Origin: Oryzias latipes
Lineage: Eukaryota > Chordata > Actinopteri > Beloniformes > Adrianichthyidae
DNA length: 64,000 nt
NCBI RefSeq assembly: GCF_002234675.1
Contig: NC_019879.2
Location: forward strand, 20,138,855 to 20,202,854
Direction of reading: 5' to 3'
The notes beneath the pieces were generated by a model. That model worked only from the letters and a program-made list of their open reading frames with translations, was not told the origin of the DNA and made no database searches. Position numbers and translations under genes: made by a program. This document shows, in pieces, positions 21,872 to 35,040 of the stretch (its first letter is position 1; the number at the start of each line of letters is the position of its first letter).

Positions 21872-24800
21872 ATGACCACTGCCTCCCACTCCCGCTCCAT
21901 ATTTGATTTATTTTCAAACGAAGAGGCTTTTGAGCTAAAGGAGGTGAACTCCGTTCTTCTTAAGGAGGATGGGAACCCAACAGCCGCTCCAGATTGTATG
22001 TATGATAACTGTTGTGCCTAAAAAACTTGTTTTTGTTCGTTTGAGGGACAGCTTTTTGTGGTTCACAGGTCTGCAAGACAACAGTAGAGAGGACGACAGA
22101 AGGACAGAAAACAATCTGCCTCGTGAAGTTTCAGACAAGATGCTCTGCTCAGCCTGCAAGTGTCCCTTTAACACTAAAGAGGAACAGGTGAGTACAGCGT
22201 CACAGCACTGTCCTCTGTTATACTGAAAGCTTAATGTTGTTATGTGATGTTGCAGAGGGAGCACTACAAACTCGACTGGCATCGATTCAACTTGAGACAA
22301 AAAATAGTCGGATTGCATCCTCTCAACGTAGAAGAGTTTGAAAAGAAGACTGGATCTGGTCAGGGATTCACACATGCACCTGTACACTTATGCACACATT
22401 TTTTACTAAAGAAAATGCACTGATATTTCAGGAGACTTGTCGAGCATCTCAGGCTCAGAGTCTGATTCAGAGGACGAGGGCTCGGACACTAAGGGTGGGG
22501 TGATCACCGACTTCACTGGCACAGACTGTGGGAGCTCTATTTCGTTGCATTCGATCACCGGCAGGCTCTCTAGCAAAGTTGTTTTGCAGAACTCTACAGG
22601 AGAATATCTGTTAGTGTACCGCTGTGTGCTGCAGGGAAAGGTAAGTCCTAGCAGAAACAGCTTCACAGAAGATTTTTTACCTGTATTTTAACAAGCTCTT
22701 TCATATTTTCATATTCCTGATTGATGACGAGAACGATGCAGTGTCCTCTCTGAGAGCGATAAATAAAGGGACTGTGTGGGTCATCCTAATGACAGGAGGA
22801 GGCCACTTTGCTGGTGCAGTGTTTGAAGGGTACATTTAAAAGCATTTTTCCATTTCTTGTATGGTATTACAAGCTAAATGACGTGTAAGTAAACACAGGG
22901 CTTGTGTTTCAGACCAAAAGTCCTGCAGCACAAGACTTTCCACAGATATACAGTGCGAGCAAAGAGAGGAACAGCTCAGGGCCTGCGTGATTCTCAGAAC
23001 CGCAGTCATACCCCAAAGTCTGCTGGAGCTGCTCTGAGGCGGTACAACGAAGCAGCACTTGTGAAGGTTTCTCCCACTTTTGTTGAATGCTAATTATGTT
23101 TTTACGTCTGTTTTTCTCTGTCAGTTTATCTAAACCCCCAGTTAATAATGCAAAGTTACATTTGAGAACAGAAAAAACACATTTTTCTTCAAGAAAAATA
23201 AAACTCCTGTTTCTTTTGTCACTCTTGTGAATCATTTCAGGACATCCAAGATCTTATGCTGACATGGGCTGAACACATAAACAAGGCTTCAGTGATATTT
23301 GTGCGAGTCCCGAGTTACAACAGGTCCATTCTTTTTGGTGGCCGAGCTGCACCCCTCGACAAAAAAGATCCCCGGATCCGCACTATCCCCTTTGCCACCA
23401 GAAGAGCCACATTTCGAGAGGTGCAGAAAGTGCATGAGCTGCTCTCTACCGTTCAGGTTTATGGTAAGTCGAAAAGCCCACTGAAAGGATATACTTTTTA
23501 TTTCTTCTTATGCAATTAAAACTATTGTTTTCCTGCAGGACTGGACACAGACATAACTGTAGTCCTCAGTCCATCAAAGAAAACATGGAAAAGCACAGTC
23601 AAGTCCACTGTGGAGGAAAGCTCCGATCAAAAGAAAGGTACGTTTTCAAACACTATTTACAATGCTTGATATTAAATCAGACTAAACAAGAACTCTATTT
23701 TTGACTCCAGAAGAAGAAGAGACCAATGTCTCAGATGAAGAAGAGGAAGCAGAGATCCATTTAGAAACAGTGAAGCTCACTTTAGGAACCTTGGACCTGA
23801 GGGAGTCTGAAATTTTTCCCTCCAGGAACAAAAGGAGAACGAAGAAAAGACTGAAGGAGGAAACAAAAAACCCAAATAAAGGTAGAACTTGGGTAAAACT
23901 ATATATTGGTTGGGTAACTGAAAAGACTTAAGAAATGCTCCTGTTAAAATGGAAATGTGCAATATAGAAGCAGATTATCTGGAGAGGGTATCAGAGGCTA
24001 CTCAAGCAGAAGAGAGCCCTCAAGGGACGGAGACTTTAAAAGAAGGAAAGAAGGAACCACAACTGGATGGTGAGTACAGACATGGGCCATGTCTCCTCCC
24101 ACCATATTTGTCACGTTTTGTTTTAAAGTGAGGAGTCTTTCTCGTTCATTTTTAAAATGAACTAAAGTGGCAAATTTTGTAAATACCTGGAGAAATTCAG
24201 TTGGAATTACGAGTTTTTTTTTCATTTGTTGTGACTGAAATACAAAAATGACTCCTTTAAAGCTCAATAATAAATCCTAAGTGAGCAGGGCTGCATTTTT
24301 ATTGGATATTCTGTGATATTTTTAGGATGTCAAAGCTTTGAGAACCATTTAAGAACAGATGATCAGCTTTGATTTCATTCCAGATGTTGCTGAACCATTG
24401 GAATATGGACTGAAAGATGCACTTTTCACTGCCTGCAAAGTTGGAGATGTGGCTGCTCTTGGCAGACTTCTCCAATCACCAGAGGATAGAACAGAAAGCT
24501 TTGAGGAGTTGAAGAGTAAATCCTCTACTATCCCAAGTCCCTTGACTCTTCTGAATAAACCTGTGGACTCATCTGGGTTCACGCTGCTCCACGTTGCTGC
24601 AGCAGCTGCACAAAAGGAAGCAGTGAGGTTGCTTTTAGATTCAGGAGCAGACCCAGCCTGCAGGTATAAGGATCTGTATGCAGGCACTACCATTTATTTG
24701 TGAAATGCAGATTTTTTTCTTAAACATTGATCTTGTTACAGGGATAACAAAGGCCAGACCCCCTACATTGTGTCCCCTGACAAAGACACCAGAAACTTCT

Positions 24801-25469
24801 TTCGTAAATACATGGGTGAGAATCCAGACAAGTATGACTACAGAAAGGCCCAGGTAAGCCTTCTCCTGCTTTTGAAGTGGACTGCACTCCTCGAAGTGAC
24901 GGTTTACCTCTTTGCAACTGAAGGTCCCGGGCCCATTGACAGCTGAGACCGAATCCAAAAAGGCAGAGAAGAAAAAGGCTCAAAAAGCTCAGAAGAAACA
25001 GCGAGAAAAAGAACAGAAGGAGGTGAAGAAAAAGCAGGAGCAGGAGGAGGAAGAAAGGAGGAAATTTGCATCCCTGACAGATCGTGAAAAGGTGAGTGAA
25101 ACTTGTATTTGATTGACTTTAGTAAAAATTATTATTGGTAATGTAAATCCTTTGCTTTCATTACTAGAGAGCTCTGGCAGCAGAGAGGAGGTTAGCAGAG
25201 CAAGCAGCTGCAGCAGGAGGAAGCATCTCTAACGTCAAGTGAGTTCATAAAGAGTCTGTTTCCTTCATAATAACCATGATGCATCGTGGGGGAGAGTATG
25301 GTTCAGTTTATCTTCTTTATTTTGGTCGTATTTTTCCCCCCAAAACAGGAGGTGCTGGTCGTGTGGAGAATCCTTGCTTGAAAAGATCCCATTTCACTAC
25401 TTGGAGTTTGCATTCTGCAGTCCGCGATGTCTGCAAGCTCATCGAAAAGCAAACGTTCCTTCAGCCTAG
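21872..25469 (+). CDS. ankzf1: Ankyrin repeat and zinc finger domain-containing 1 (Vms1 family peptidyl-tRNA hydrolase)
   Basis: Orthologue of ANKZF1/Vms1, which releases nascent chains from stalled 60S ribosomes. Fifteen coding exons: 21872-21995, 22069-22187, 22256-22358, 22432-22640, 22732-22829, 22913-23066, 23241-23463, 23539-23637, 23711-23881, 23968-24069, 24384-24663, 24742-24853, 24924-25091, 25168-25238, 25349-25469. All are in phase and give 717 aa (human about 726). Domains in order: a C2H2-type finger ([14 protein letters not shown], then H and H in the next exon); a VLRF1 domain with the catalytic Gln in RGTAQG; an acidic linker; ankyrin repeats ([20 protein letters not shown]); a Lys/Glu coiled coil; a VCP-interacting motif [11 protein letters not shown] matching Rx5AAx2R; and a C-terminal CWSCG/CSPRC zinc finger. 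The acceptor at 21854 shows that a 5' non-coding exon lies upstream. The adjacent glb1l supports the identity. Confidence 0.97.
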
Positions 25470-25474
25470 ACTTG

Positions 25475-26150
25475 GCACCTATCCTCAGACGCTTTTCTCA
25501 CGAAAAGGTTTCAATAAGTCCATCAAGCTCAGACTTGTATTACTTAAAACTTTAACTGTTTTAAAAAAAAAAAAAAAAAGAGAGAAATTAATATAATTTT
25601 GTTGCAAAAAGTAACTTGGAAAATTACTGGATAGTAAAATTAATGAACATTTAATTAAATAAATGTGTAAATCATCTAAAGACAGTTTAAAATTGTTGAG
25701 GGCACAATTAAAGTGCTCTTACGTTTAGGAAAAAAAAAGATTCAAATGTATTTTCACATGCTGAGTCAGCAATAAAAATCGACATTTGACCAAATCTCAG
25801 CTTGTGAACTGCTGTTGTTTATCAAAAAGAGTACAACTTTGCTTTGATTTAAAGTTTACCAAAATATGATGCTGTGAGATAAAATGATTAAAAAGGGGGC
25901 TAAAATGTAGCTGAAAAAACACGATTCTGATTATGTTCTGGAGTGCTCTCTGATGAATCATCCTGCAGAAGTTTAGATGGGAGGGGTTCCTGTGCGGCGT
26001 CCTTTAGTTTCCAGCTTTGGCATTCTTGTAATCCCAGTTTTTGCCATGTCTTCTGCCAGATCTTGTGCTTCTCATATTTCCCCCCAATACACTTTGCTCT
26101 GGACAAACCTCATCCATGTTACTATAGACAAGTGCTTTGATGCAGAAGCC
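25475..26150. other. Convergent 3' UTR region of ankzf1 and glb1l
   Basis: About 690 bp between the stop codons of two convergent genes. It holds the ankzf1 3' UTR, with an AATAAA at about 25658, and the glb1l 3' UTR. An A17 run lies at about 25562-25578. No additional gene is seen. Confidence 0.6.
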
Positions 26151-26161
26151 CATAACTTTTG

Positions 26162-29100
26162 TCAAGACTTTCCAGCAGTGGTGCTGAGCTGAGGCCGGTC
26201 CATAAAGAGAACTTGCAGGTGTGCTGGGGCTCCCTCCAGCTCCAGCACCGTGATATTGTTGGGCAGGCTGTTCCTGAGCAGTGGCCCTGGAACATACAGG
26301 GTCCGCTGGGGGCCCCTAGCTGGCCAGTACCGTCCTAAATTCACACCATTAATCCAGACCTGACCCTAGGCAAATAAAAAAGAAAAGTACAATTGGAAAA
26401 CTAGTTTTTATTTGTGCGTACTTTCTTGGAAACACTTGTGTTTGTGAATCTTAAGAAGTCCATCTGAAATACCTTCGTCCATTCTTTCAGCTTGAGAAAG
26501 GAGTCCCAAGCCAGGCCATTTGGTGGTAAGGTCCCATAATAGAAGGCTGGTCCAGCAGCAGTTTTTGTGTGAGTGGAGGGGGGCGTCTTCTGATAGACTG
26601 AATGAGGCCATCCTCTAACAATGGCTCCATCGATGTCCAAAGGGTAGATCTGCCAGTCTGTCAGAATGTCTTTTCCCAAGATCAAGTCACTCAGGAGGCC
26701 CTAAAAACACATTGTTCACCCTTTTTTTATTTTAATTTGTTAACTCAAGCTTTCTATAAATCAATGAACATATGCAGCTGCGCCACATTTCTAACAGTTT
26801 TTGTTGCCTTGCCTTGTGGTCATTGATCTTGCTGCCAAAGTTGACCCTTCCCATGTTTTCAACAAGGACGTCCAATGTGTCTCCCTGCTTTCCAGTGATG
26901 TTCATCACCAATGTTGTATCTCTCTCCAAAAGGCCCTGAAAAGTCTATTTATGAAGATTCAATGTCACTAATTGTTGATGGACAAGAACATTAAGCAAAA
27001 CAATGACTTGCGTGACATGGATGTGATGATTTCAGTCCTTTTTAGCAAATCCGACCAACCAGAAAACAAAAGGTTACCAGGGAGCGCCCTTACCCCATTG
27101 ACAGACACATAGGCACGGTCATGAACCCCATTCAGTGGAGATATAAGTGGCGTGGGCTCATTGAGGTCCCTGGGTAGTGCGGTCCGATACAGCATGTATC
27201 CATAGTACTGAACACAATAGAAAAAAACAGGCTGCAAACACAACAGTCTAGAAATTCTCCCGATTTCAGGAGGTTTTCTCTCCCTGCCATGTTTTTCTGT
27301 TGTCCTCAGACAGACAGCCTACCTGTTTCATCTCTTCAAATGTCAGCGGATAATGGGACTTAACGGGCCCCAGAGGGGAGATCAAGTCCAACAAACTGCT
27401 GACATTTCCAACCTGTAAACATGCACCTCTGTTATAAACATTGGAGAACATGAATGTTATGAGTAAAAGCCCTGGAAATACCTTTTTTAGGGTGACAAAT
27501 CCATAAGCAAATTTGGGGGTTGCTGGTGGTATGGGCCCAGATGGAACCTCTCTAAACTAAGGGGAGGTGTTAATAAATGATTTATATCCTAATCAGGACA
27601 TCAGTGTCAGCAAGAAGCCATCGGAGCCGCAGTACCTGCGCAACAACATCTCTGATGGCCAACAGCTTCTCTGTGGGGTCTCCTGCTTCAGTCAGCGGGG
27701 CGTCGTAATCATAACTTGTGACGACTGAGCGAAACCTGGAGTCATGATCGGCACCTTGTACAAGAGTGGCAGAGAACTGACAGTCTGCTGCACTGCTGAA
27801 CTTTACAATGTATTTAAATCATGCTAATACATAAAATGACCATTCAAAAATGAAATTATCTTACCATTCCAGTAACCAAAGTTAGTTCCTCCTTCAAACA
27901 TGTACCTGAGACAAACACATTGACAGAAGTCTTAATTATAACAGCAGAAGGAAATATTTTTCTTTTCAAATTTTATTTAAGTCCCACACTGATCATCTTT
28001 TGATCTATTGTCAAAGCGTTCCCAGTGGTATTTTAATTATGATTCTGCCATTTTAAGCTAAAATACAAAAAAACTGTCTTTTTCTAGGACATAGTTACTG
28101 CAGGGTGATAGCAGTTTTATGGAAATTAATCTCAGAGTTGTTTGCGGGACCACTGGCGCGGAGCAACCCCGTCCCCCTTTCCCCTCCCAGTTGCTGAGAG
28201 CACTTTCTCCCTCTACCTTACCGCCCCTCACTCCCCAAGCCTAACATTACCGGTGCAACAGAAATGGCAAGCAACATCAGAGCTATTTATCCATAAAGTT
28301 CTGAGCCAGACGGTAGCTCAGACGAGGAAAACATGGATTAAGTCGCCTGCAAAAGGATGCATCAGAATGGAGCGGAGCAGGGAGCTTGTGGCCCGCTGAT
28401 TTTAGTTTGTACATAGCAACTAGAAATGTTTTCAAAGGGCTTTTTTTTCCATCTGGTTCTGATTCACAACGATTTAAAAAAAAAAAGTAAAGCAATTTTA
28501 AGCTAAATTTTCTTTATACATGTCAAAAACAACAAAAATACTATTTTCATCGTAGTGGGTCTTTCAGAAATGGAACAGGGATGTCCAGTTTAGCTTAGTC
28601 TGTTTAGTTTAGTTTAGCAATTACCAATAATATTTTATGACTGATTTCATGTTCTTATACGATTACCGGTATGAAGCCCATTGAGATGACTATTTTTGTA
28701 ATATTGGACTATTTAAATAAAATTGAATTGAACAACTGACTAAAATGAATCTATATTTTGAAGACGTATTTGCATCCACGTTAGAACAGCTGACACTAGG
28801 CACAGCTTTTGGTACCTAAAAGAAACCAGATGCTTTCAAAACAGTAGTGAGTTTTACTTTCACTAAAATACATTTCAAAATGAGCTAAAACATGCAAATC
28901 ATGTTTTTCCATATTATCAATTTTTAAATGCATGTAAAAAGGCTTTCCTGTTAAAGTAGACTTTGGATTACTCCTAATTATTTAATTTTCATGCTCATGT
29001 AACTGAATTCAAGATAATTTTGCCACCAATTTGGCTACATTCATAAACAGCAGGTCATTTTAAAGCAGGTAATTCTCTTTTTTTTCCCTCTGAAATATTT

Positions 29101-31725
29101 ACCAAATCTGCACAAAGAGAAAATTCTTTTATGGAGACATACATGTTGACGTTGGCCCCCATGGTTAGCATTTCTCCAAGAACCCTGCTGACCTTCCGAG
29201 CATCAACCATGGCATGCTGATCTCCCCAGTGATCCAACCAGCCCGTGTAAAACTCTGAGTTAATCTGCAGAAAAGATGAAAATGTGTTCCAATAATGTAC
29301 ATAAAAGGGAAAAACCTTGGGTTTCAAGTCAAAAAGGTTCCAGAAAAACAAACCAAAGGTCCGTGAGGCTCAAACTGTCGCTGCCGTTTGAAGGCTTCTG
29401 CCACACTCGTGTCTAAGAAGAAACAAATAAACAGTATTATAGTAGTAAATAAACCATTTGTTTTTTGCTCAGCAGTGTCTCACAACACAAACCTGTGCCA
29501 AAATCGATGGTGGCATATAGTCCCTCCAGAGTCCCACAAATCATTTCCTTGTCTGTGTTTCCATCAGTGGTGAACAGCACTACATCCTCACCCAGGAAGG
29601 AGCGGAACAAAGTCCGCAGGTGACGCATGTAGTTGTAGTCACAAGCATAGTAACTTCCATATTCGTTCTCAACCTGCAGTCCAGATGGTTTGTTAAAACA
29701 AAATATAGTAATGTTTAGTAGTGTCTGATTGATATTAGACGGTGACTCGGCTCTCCACCTGGACTGTAATGATGTTACCCCCATTGATATAAAGCCAAGG
29801 TCTCATTTTTGGAAGGAGTACAGCAAGCCAGGTGCTCACTGCCTGCATGTAATCTAGTTCAGAGGAAAACAAATGAATAGTAGGGATAAAAAAATCAATT
29901 GATTTCCACACAGATTCATTTGTACCTGTGTCTGCTGTTCGAAGTCTGATGCTTGGTTTCTGAAGTAACCATGCCGGTAATCCACCCTACAGCAAGAAAT
30001 ATCACCAAAATAATTCAAACTAAGAATATGTGCTACAGGTGAAGACTTTTACACAAATTGCCATGCATCTTGAGCAAATCTTTGCATTGAATACAGTGTT
30101 AATATACTTCAGAGGTAGATTGATAAAAGGGCCAGATGTGGAAAACTGATCAAAATTATGAAGACTTTGACAGGGAATCACATCCTAAAGCAGCACCCAT
30201 TCACAATCACAGATGCAAACTTCAGATTTCTGCAGACCAAAGTTGTCAGGAGCAACACAAACTAGTGTGAAACTTCAGACAAAGACGCGCTTTCTTTTTC
30301 TTGGTACACAATCCTTTTTGAGGAACACTGAGTAACAGAAATACAGTTTTATTGATTCTACAGTTTTGATTAGAATAATCCGTTTGAGACTAAATGAGCT
30401 TTGAAAACAGCTGACAAGTTCACTTCCAGTTTTTTGAGTATTTTTGTTAAAGTTGTATTGCTTGGAGGATGAAAAACATTATTTAAAGTGACATGCTGAC
30501 AGCTCTAAAACTCCAAGCTTTCAAAGTTTGGTAATTTGCAGCGGTATTTTAGTAAAAAAAATTAAAATAGATCAAGAAAACTGGTTTCAAACATACACAA
30601 AATACTGCAAAATCTAAGCAAAAGTACAAAACATAAAAAAACTGAAGTAAACTGCTTGTAAACTGCTTATAGAGGCTTTTAACGTAATAAAGCCACTTGA
30701 ACAAGATCCTGCTGATGTACATTTTCTGTTGCACGCTGTTTGGTTAGTGAATGTAACTTAATTTGGTTAAGAGACTCAGAAGGTTTACTGCTAACTCTAA
30801 AAGAACACAAAGGCACAGGAACAGATCGAGGACAAAAAAAATGTAGGAGCATCTCAAATTCACCAATGAATGCACTTAGTCTGAAAATGTATTTCTGTCA
30901 GTGAGATTTTGAAAAACTCATTTTTAACTTTAAATATATTTTTAATAAAAAGTTTCCCATGAAAAGCCAAGTTGCAATCAATGTTGCGTTAAGTGATCAA
31001 CCATAAAGCATTTAGAAACGTGTTGATGGTCAACTTATTTTACTAAAGATCACCACATGAAACAGCACACAGTAAAAAAAAAAAAAATTATGCAATTTAC
31101 AAATGAAGTCAGGTTTTTTACCATCTCCCACTCAGCACAGATGTACGGCCCAGGCCGCATTATAACCAAAAGGCCTGTCTGGTTTGCCAAATGTAAAAAA
31201 TACTCCAGATCCTGGTCTCCTGTAAAGTTCTGGACCCCCTGAACCGCTTCATGGAAGTTCCAGGGGACATATCTGTGTGTGTGTAAAGCCAGAGCCGATG
31301 TGATTAGAAACCCCCATAAACAAGGATTTAGTCTACATTAGTGTCCAGCTTACACTTGAACAGCATTGAGCCCAGACATGTACATCTTCATAAGGCGGTC
31401 TTTCCAGTAGTACTGTGGAATTCTGGAGTAGTGGATACTACCTGATATGTACTGAAAGGGCTTCCCGTCTTTCAGGAAACAGTTATTCTTATAGTCAATG
31501 GAAAAAGTGTTTTTTGCAGAGACCTGCAAAAAAAGAGGGGAAATTAAAGTGAAACTTTCAGAGCAAATTCTTATAACTATATTGTGAAACATGTATTTTT
31601 AAGTAAAACTATTATCTTAAACAAAGTAAAAAAAACAAAACATGATGATCATCATAAAAATACTTTCTTACCATATTTCCACAAGCGAGGTTCACTGCAA
31701 TGAGAAGTAAAAGAGCAGCAGTCAT
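26162..31725 (-). CDS. glb1l: Beta-galactosidase-1-like protein (GH35)
   Basis: Secretory or lysosomal glycoside hydrolase family 35 relative. Sixteen coding exons: 31725-31672, 31523-31354, 31272-31122, 29986-29926, 29853-29759, 29673-29493, 29412-29354, 29264-29143, 27905-27865, 27754-27636, 27556-27482, 27412-27323, 27207-27094, 26935-26813, 26700-26473, 26365-26162. They give 628 aa (human GLB1L about 654). A signal peptide occupies residues 1-18. Conserved blocks are [38 protein letters not shown] (acid/base Glu181) and [14 protein letters not shown] (nucleophile Glu261), and the C-terminal jelly-roll carries [12 protein letters not shown]. Both catalytic Glu are present, so activity is plausible. 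The donor after exon 14 is GC (26812-26811) rather than GT. ANKZF1 and GLB1L are also neighbours in human. Confidence 0.97.
27979..28566 (+). mobile_element. TIR repeat family 'GTCCCACTCC', copy A (inside a glb1l intron)
   Basis: One of at least seven related copies in the window. It begins AAGTCCCACACTGATCATCT and ends with the complement of the other terminus (GTAGTGGGTCTTT). The family's short frame is present at about 28263 (ATGGCAAGCAACATCAGAGC) but is interrupted by stops. The copy lies antisense in the intron between glb1l exons 8 and 9. Confidence 0.8.
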
Positions 31726-31739
31726 ATCTGCTACCCCGA

Positions 31740-31880
31740 TTACTGACAGAAAAGTAACGTCATTCAATTTATCAGTCTGTCAACGTGAGTCTTTATGTTT
31801 TTACTCCTGCTTGATAATTTACGGAGAAAGCAAAACTACTGAAGCGCACGTCATGTGACTAGAATCAGTCAGCTTGGTCC
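31740..31880 (-). promoter_or_regulatory. glb1l: glb1l promoter with a CLEAR-like E-box
   Basis: The region immediately upstream of the glb1l ATG contains GTCATGTGAC at 31850-31859, one base away from the CLEAR consensus GTCACGTGAC bound by TFEB-type factors at lysosomal genes. It lies about 125 bp upstream of the start codon. The core promoter is otherwise unremarkable and I see no TATA box. Confidence 0.45.
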
Positions 31881-31949
31881 TAAAGCCCGTTCCATCAACT
31901 CCCGTTTTTTGGAGCAGTCTCCCCAAGCCAGGAGTCGGCTGCACTGCAC

Positions 31950-32882
31950 CCAAGGGCTCTGGAGCCTCAAGTGGCTCTACGGCTTTGAAGAAAAATTAAA
32001 CCAATTTGGATAAATTGTGGGCTTGTAGTTTTGGTTAATGTGTTTTAGTTTATTAAAACACATTTTAATAATGTTTTATTGAAAACATCCGATAACAAAA
32101 TGATGGTTGTTGTGGAAATTCTGTTTTACTTTTTATTTGGACGGCTTGTTTCCCCACCTTTAAGGTGACCCTTTGTGTATGAAAATGATTTCTAACGTAC
32201 TCAATAGACATCTACATGTTTTGTAACTTAATTTGGCTAAAAAAAACTCGAAAGATTTATACATCTACAAGTGCACCTATCTACATCTGTACACATAAAT
32301 ATACTGTGATAAACAGGAAAGGTTTTAACAATTTTTCACTCCTTTTTATATGTTTTTTTTTTCTTAATCGTGTCCAATTTTTCCTTTTAAAGTACATGTC
32401 CTAAATAAAATATCATCAGGATATCATCATCAATTTTTGTGGTGGTTTTAGTATTTGAATAAGGTGTAATATGATATAATAATAATAAGGCTAATTTCTG
32501 CTGTACAACAGTGTCCAGTTGCTGTTCAGAGGCAAAATTCTTTAGCATTTAATTCCATTTACTTAGAAAAAAAAATTGGATTATACATCAATATTGTCAT
32601 GTTTTTATTTTGAAAGAAACATGTATGTTATTATCGAAAGGAAAAGAAATTCAAATAGTTGTACATGGAAAAATATTAAATCAGTTTAAAAAAAAATCTG
32701 CAAATATTTAAAAGCTACATTTTATAAATAATTGGATCAATGGCCACAAACGGATAAATATGTTGGTTTTTTTTTACTGTTGACGGGGGGCATTACAGTT
32801 CTCACTGGGTTTGGTCAGTTTGAAACTGGACCAGATTGCTCTTTTATTTTAAAAGGTTGCTGACCCCTGGACCAGACTCTCA
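31950..32882. mobile_element. Degenerate non-autonomous hAT-like element
   Basis: The left part has GGCTCTGGAGCCTCAAGTGG, followed by an AT-rich body. The right end reads AAGGTTGCTGACCCCTGG, the reverse complement of the CAGGGGTC-type terminus common in fish hAT elements. No transposase frame remains. The left terminus is poorly preserved, so the boundaries are approximate. Confidence 0.5.
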
Positions 32883-32889
32883 TGCTCTA

Positions 32890-35040
32890 ACTGAGTTCTG
32901 ATCTTTTTTTTCCAGTTTCAATGAAAATACTGCATGGATATACGTTCAGGGCCATTCCACATTTAGAAAACATGAAATAAATATATTTTCAGCATACGCT
33001 AAAAAATTAGGCTTTTTACTCCATCATAATTAATGTATTGCTGACTGGTAAGCTTTTCATCTTGGCACGCTGTCTGTCATTTGTAGAGATGTACAGATGG
33101 GAGAGGAGGCAGCCACCACATCCCACTGTAATGCTGTGTATAAGGTTAGAATGTGAGGTGGGAACAATTCCCATTGAGCTTAGCATAGGAAGATAACAAA
33201 GCTACCAGTTCAGGAACAAGGTGCTTTATTCTGCTTTTGCACTGTGCCTCTGCTAGTCTGTCTAAGCATCTTTTCATGAACACTAGATGGCGCCTTCACG
33301 TCCTCTTAACTCTGACTAAAGTCTTTTTGGGGGCTTCAAAATAACAGTTGGAAAAAAGTTAGCAATTTTAACATCAAATTCCTATTATACAGTTTTTTAA
33401 TATTTCTTCAACTTTTAAACTTTTCTGTTTTGGACCAAAATAACTAATTTATCCTATTAAACTGGGGTTATGACAGTCCAATTCTGCAGTTTTGAAGTTC
33501 ATTTCTAACTAAAGTCAAAGTTTTAGCAATTGTTCAAGTCTTTTAATTTACAGGTTCATATTTATGCTTCCAGAATTGCTGTCGATGTTTGCACTGAACA
33601 AGAAATCATGCGTAGGGTTAATTGGCAGATGCTGAAAACAGTAACCATTGTTTGACACAGAAACGCAAGGCAACAAACACTAGAAATCTGCTAAAAATAA
33701 TTTAAACTTCACTACATTACTTTATTCATGGAATTAAATGCTGGAACTCTTTGGTTTTTACCCTTTCTGTCAGTTTCATCCTGTGAGCAGAAAATAGTCA
33801 ACTCATTTCCTTCCTCTTCACTCAGTAGTCTATCTTTGAACAATTTAATGTGTGGACTCACAATGTGATCACAAGTGCAGATAGAACAAACTCGAATCAT
33901 TAGGCTGCTGTCAACTGCAGTTAATTGTTCTGGGAATGAGAAGAGCAAACGCACACGCTGGCTTGTAATTTGGTTATGAGCATTATGGTGCCTGAGGAGA
34001 GCTTGTCAATGTCCCATCTTTGAACCTCCCGAGCCTTATGGGAAATGGATCTTTAAGCCACAAAAAGTTCTCAAGTTTAATGCACTGAGGGCAGCACCAC
34101 TTACTGAAGCTCTGCAGCCAGAGTGGAAGTTGAAAACGAGCTATGTAATGGCACAAAGATGAGAGGGCCAGCACATTTGTCTTTACAGACATCATCTGAA
34201 GAGATTACATTACATACACTAAAGAGCACACTGCTTAAAAAAAGCTTTGGACTCTATTAATGTAGTCCATATTTTAACTGCTACATACTTTTCAACTGCA
34301 AATCAGCCCCGCTTATGAATAACTGGTCATTTTTCTAATGCCTAGAAACAGGGAGACACTCAGCACAAGGCTGGGCGTCACCTTCAGTGAAGTCATCTCC
34401 CCAGGGTCTGTAATTAGATCGAAGCCTCCCTTCAGTGCGACCACCCCCCAGCATGAACCTCCTTTGTTGTCTCTGGTGGAAGCAGGTGGATTCTCACATA
34501 CCCCCGCCCCCACACACTCCCAGCTCCCCCCAAATTCAGCTCAGGCCATGTGGAACAAGGTGATGTCAAACCTGCAGCAGGAGCTCTGAAAAGATCACTT
34601 TTGAGGGGTGCAGATTGGCCCTGACACCATTACATACTATTTTGCCCTGCCCAGGACTAACAAGGCTCAATTTTTTTGTGCAATGCAGAGTTTCAAGTCA
34701 TAATTAAAGTATGATGCTCTAAAGAACAGAAACACATTGAAACATTTGTTAATACGATATTTTAAAATGGAAGAATATTCTAAGAATATAAAAAAATGTT
34801 CATCACTACAGTTGTGTCATTCTGCATACTGACTTATACAGTTTAATAAAAAAACATATTTAAAAGTTTAAGAATTGCTTTTTAACATTTTAATTTAGAT
34901 TTATCTGGTAAAACTTTAAGTCAAACTCACAAACTTGTTAATCAGTTTGAAACATTTGCACATTTCAGATTAATTTTACTGAAATGTTTTGTTGAGTTTG
35001 AATAGATTCATGAGTTTTATTTTATTTTTATAGGCTTTTA
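32890..35040. other. Intergenic DNA with one low-confidence coding candidate
   Basis: Mostly unremarkable AT-rich DNA. A GC-richer segment at 34338-34589 (plus) is open and ends at TGA, with a protein-like C-terminus (AQAMWNKVMSNLQQEL). Upstream, 33975-34155 is also open in another plus-strand frame. Phases do not join them convincingly, so I do not call a gene. Confidence 0.3.

Noticed and set aside
33712-33954. 80-aa minus-strand frame with a CSICTC motif
   Set aside because: A single Cys pair without a domain, and no splice or promoter context. I kept only the plus-strand candidate nearby as a low-confidence note.
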